23,074 nucleotides of DNA, taken from an uncultured Collinsella sp. Lineage in GTDB: Bacteria; Actinomycetota; Coriobacteriia; Coriobacteriales; Coriobacteriaceae. The stretch is taken from NCBI GenBank assembly GCA_902478945.1, contig CABSMX010000025.1, positions 1-23,074 on the forward strand. The letters are read 5' to 3'. The notes beneath the pieces are model-generated. The model was not told where the DNA came from and searched no databases. It saw nothing but the letters and a program-made list of their open reading frames with translations. Shown one piece after another: positions 23,069-23,074 of this stretch (positions are counted from its first letter, which is position 1; each line of letters begins with the position of its first letter). A program made the position numbers and the translations under genes.

Positions 23069-23074
23069 CTGTCT

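Overview
The window looks like a GC-rich (about 60%) chromosomal segment from a gut actinobacterium of class Coriobacteriia, most likely Collinsella or a close relative. This is inference from gene content: an MsmK-type maltodextrin ABC operon, a bifid-style phosphoketolase, Tat-exported lipoproteins and a maltose/glucose-type PTS enzyme. No 16S or other marker is present to prove it. The assembly carries at least one library-preparation artefact (Illumina Nextera adapter at 21154-21178), so lesions elsewhere need checking against reads.

Layout. 1-2.2 kb: tRNA-Gln(UUG), a peptidoglycan-binding protein and a polyprenyl diphosphate synthase, all on the minus strand. 2.3-5.7 kb: a PTS EIIC-EIIB-HAD phosphatase triple fusion (minus), divergent from a TreR-like GntR regulator (plus). 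5.7-10.4 kb: a sugar ABC importer (binding lipoprotein, two permeases, ATPase; plus). 10.4-10.9 kb: a gene-free gap between convergent terminators, holding a very regular array of eight 17-bp repeats in alternating orientation at an exact 40-bp pitch (four 57-bp dyads every 80 bp). 10.9-16.1 kb: glgP, a frameshifted malQ and galE (minus). 16.4-17.6 kb: a Tat-secreted coiled-coil/CHAP protein. 17.6-17.8 kb: a 32-bp perfect inverted repeat enclosing a hairpin. 17.8-18.8 kb: murB (minus). 19.0-22.8 kb: a LacI-family regulator followed by xfp, which is interrupted by the adapter. 22.8-23.07 kb: two long hairpins that share a loop core, and a 27-bp tandem repeat.

How it fits together. Most of the window is alpha-glucan metabolism. 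The ABC importer probably brings in maltodextrins, MalQ and GlgP convert them to glucose and glucose-1-phosphate, GalE links to UDP-galactose, and Xfp feeds the phosphoketolase branch. The PTS-HAD fusion is a second sugar entry route with its own phosphatase. A decamer close to GTTYAWACAW recurs in the PTS/GntR, ABC-operon and malQ control regions. It resembles the TreR operator TTGTATATACAA, which suggests the GntR protein controls all three. Two identical 13-bp operators 21 bp apart precede xfp, next to the LacI gene.

Most notable: the 40-bp alternating repeat array, the PTS-phosphatase fusion, the hairpins with a conserved loop, and the two broken genes (xfp clearly an assembly artefact; malQ by a 23-bp tandem duplication that may be real or artefactual).
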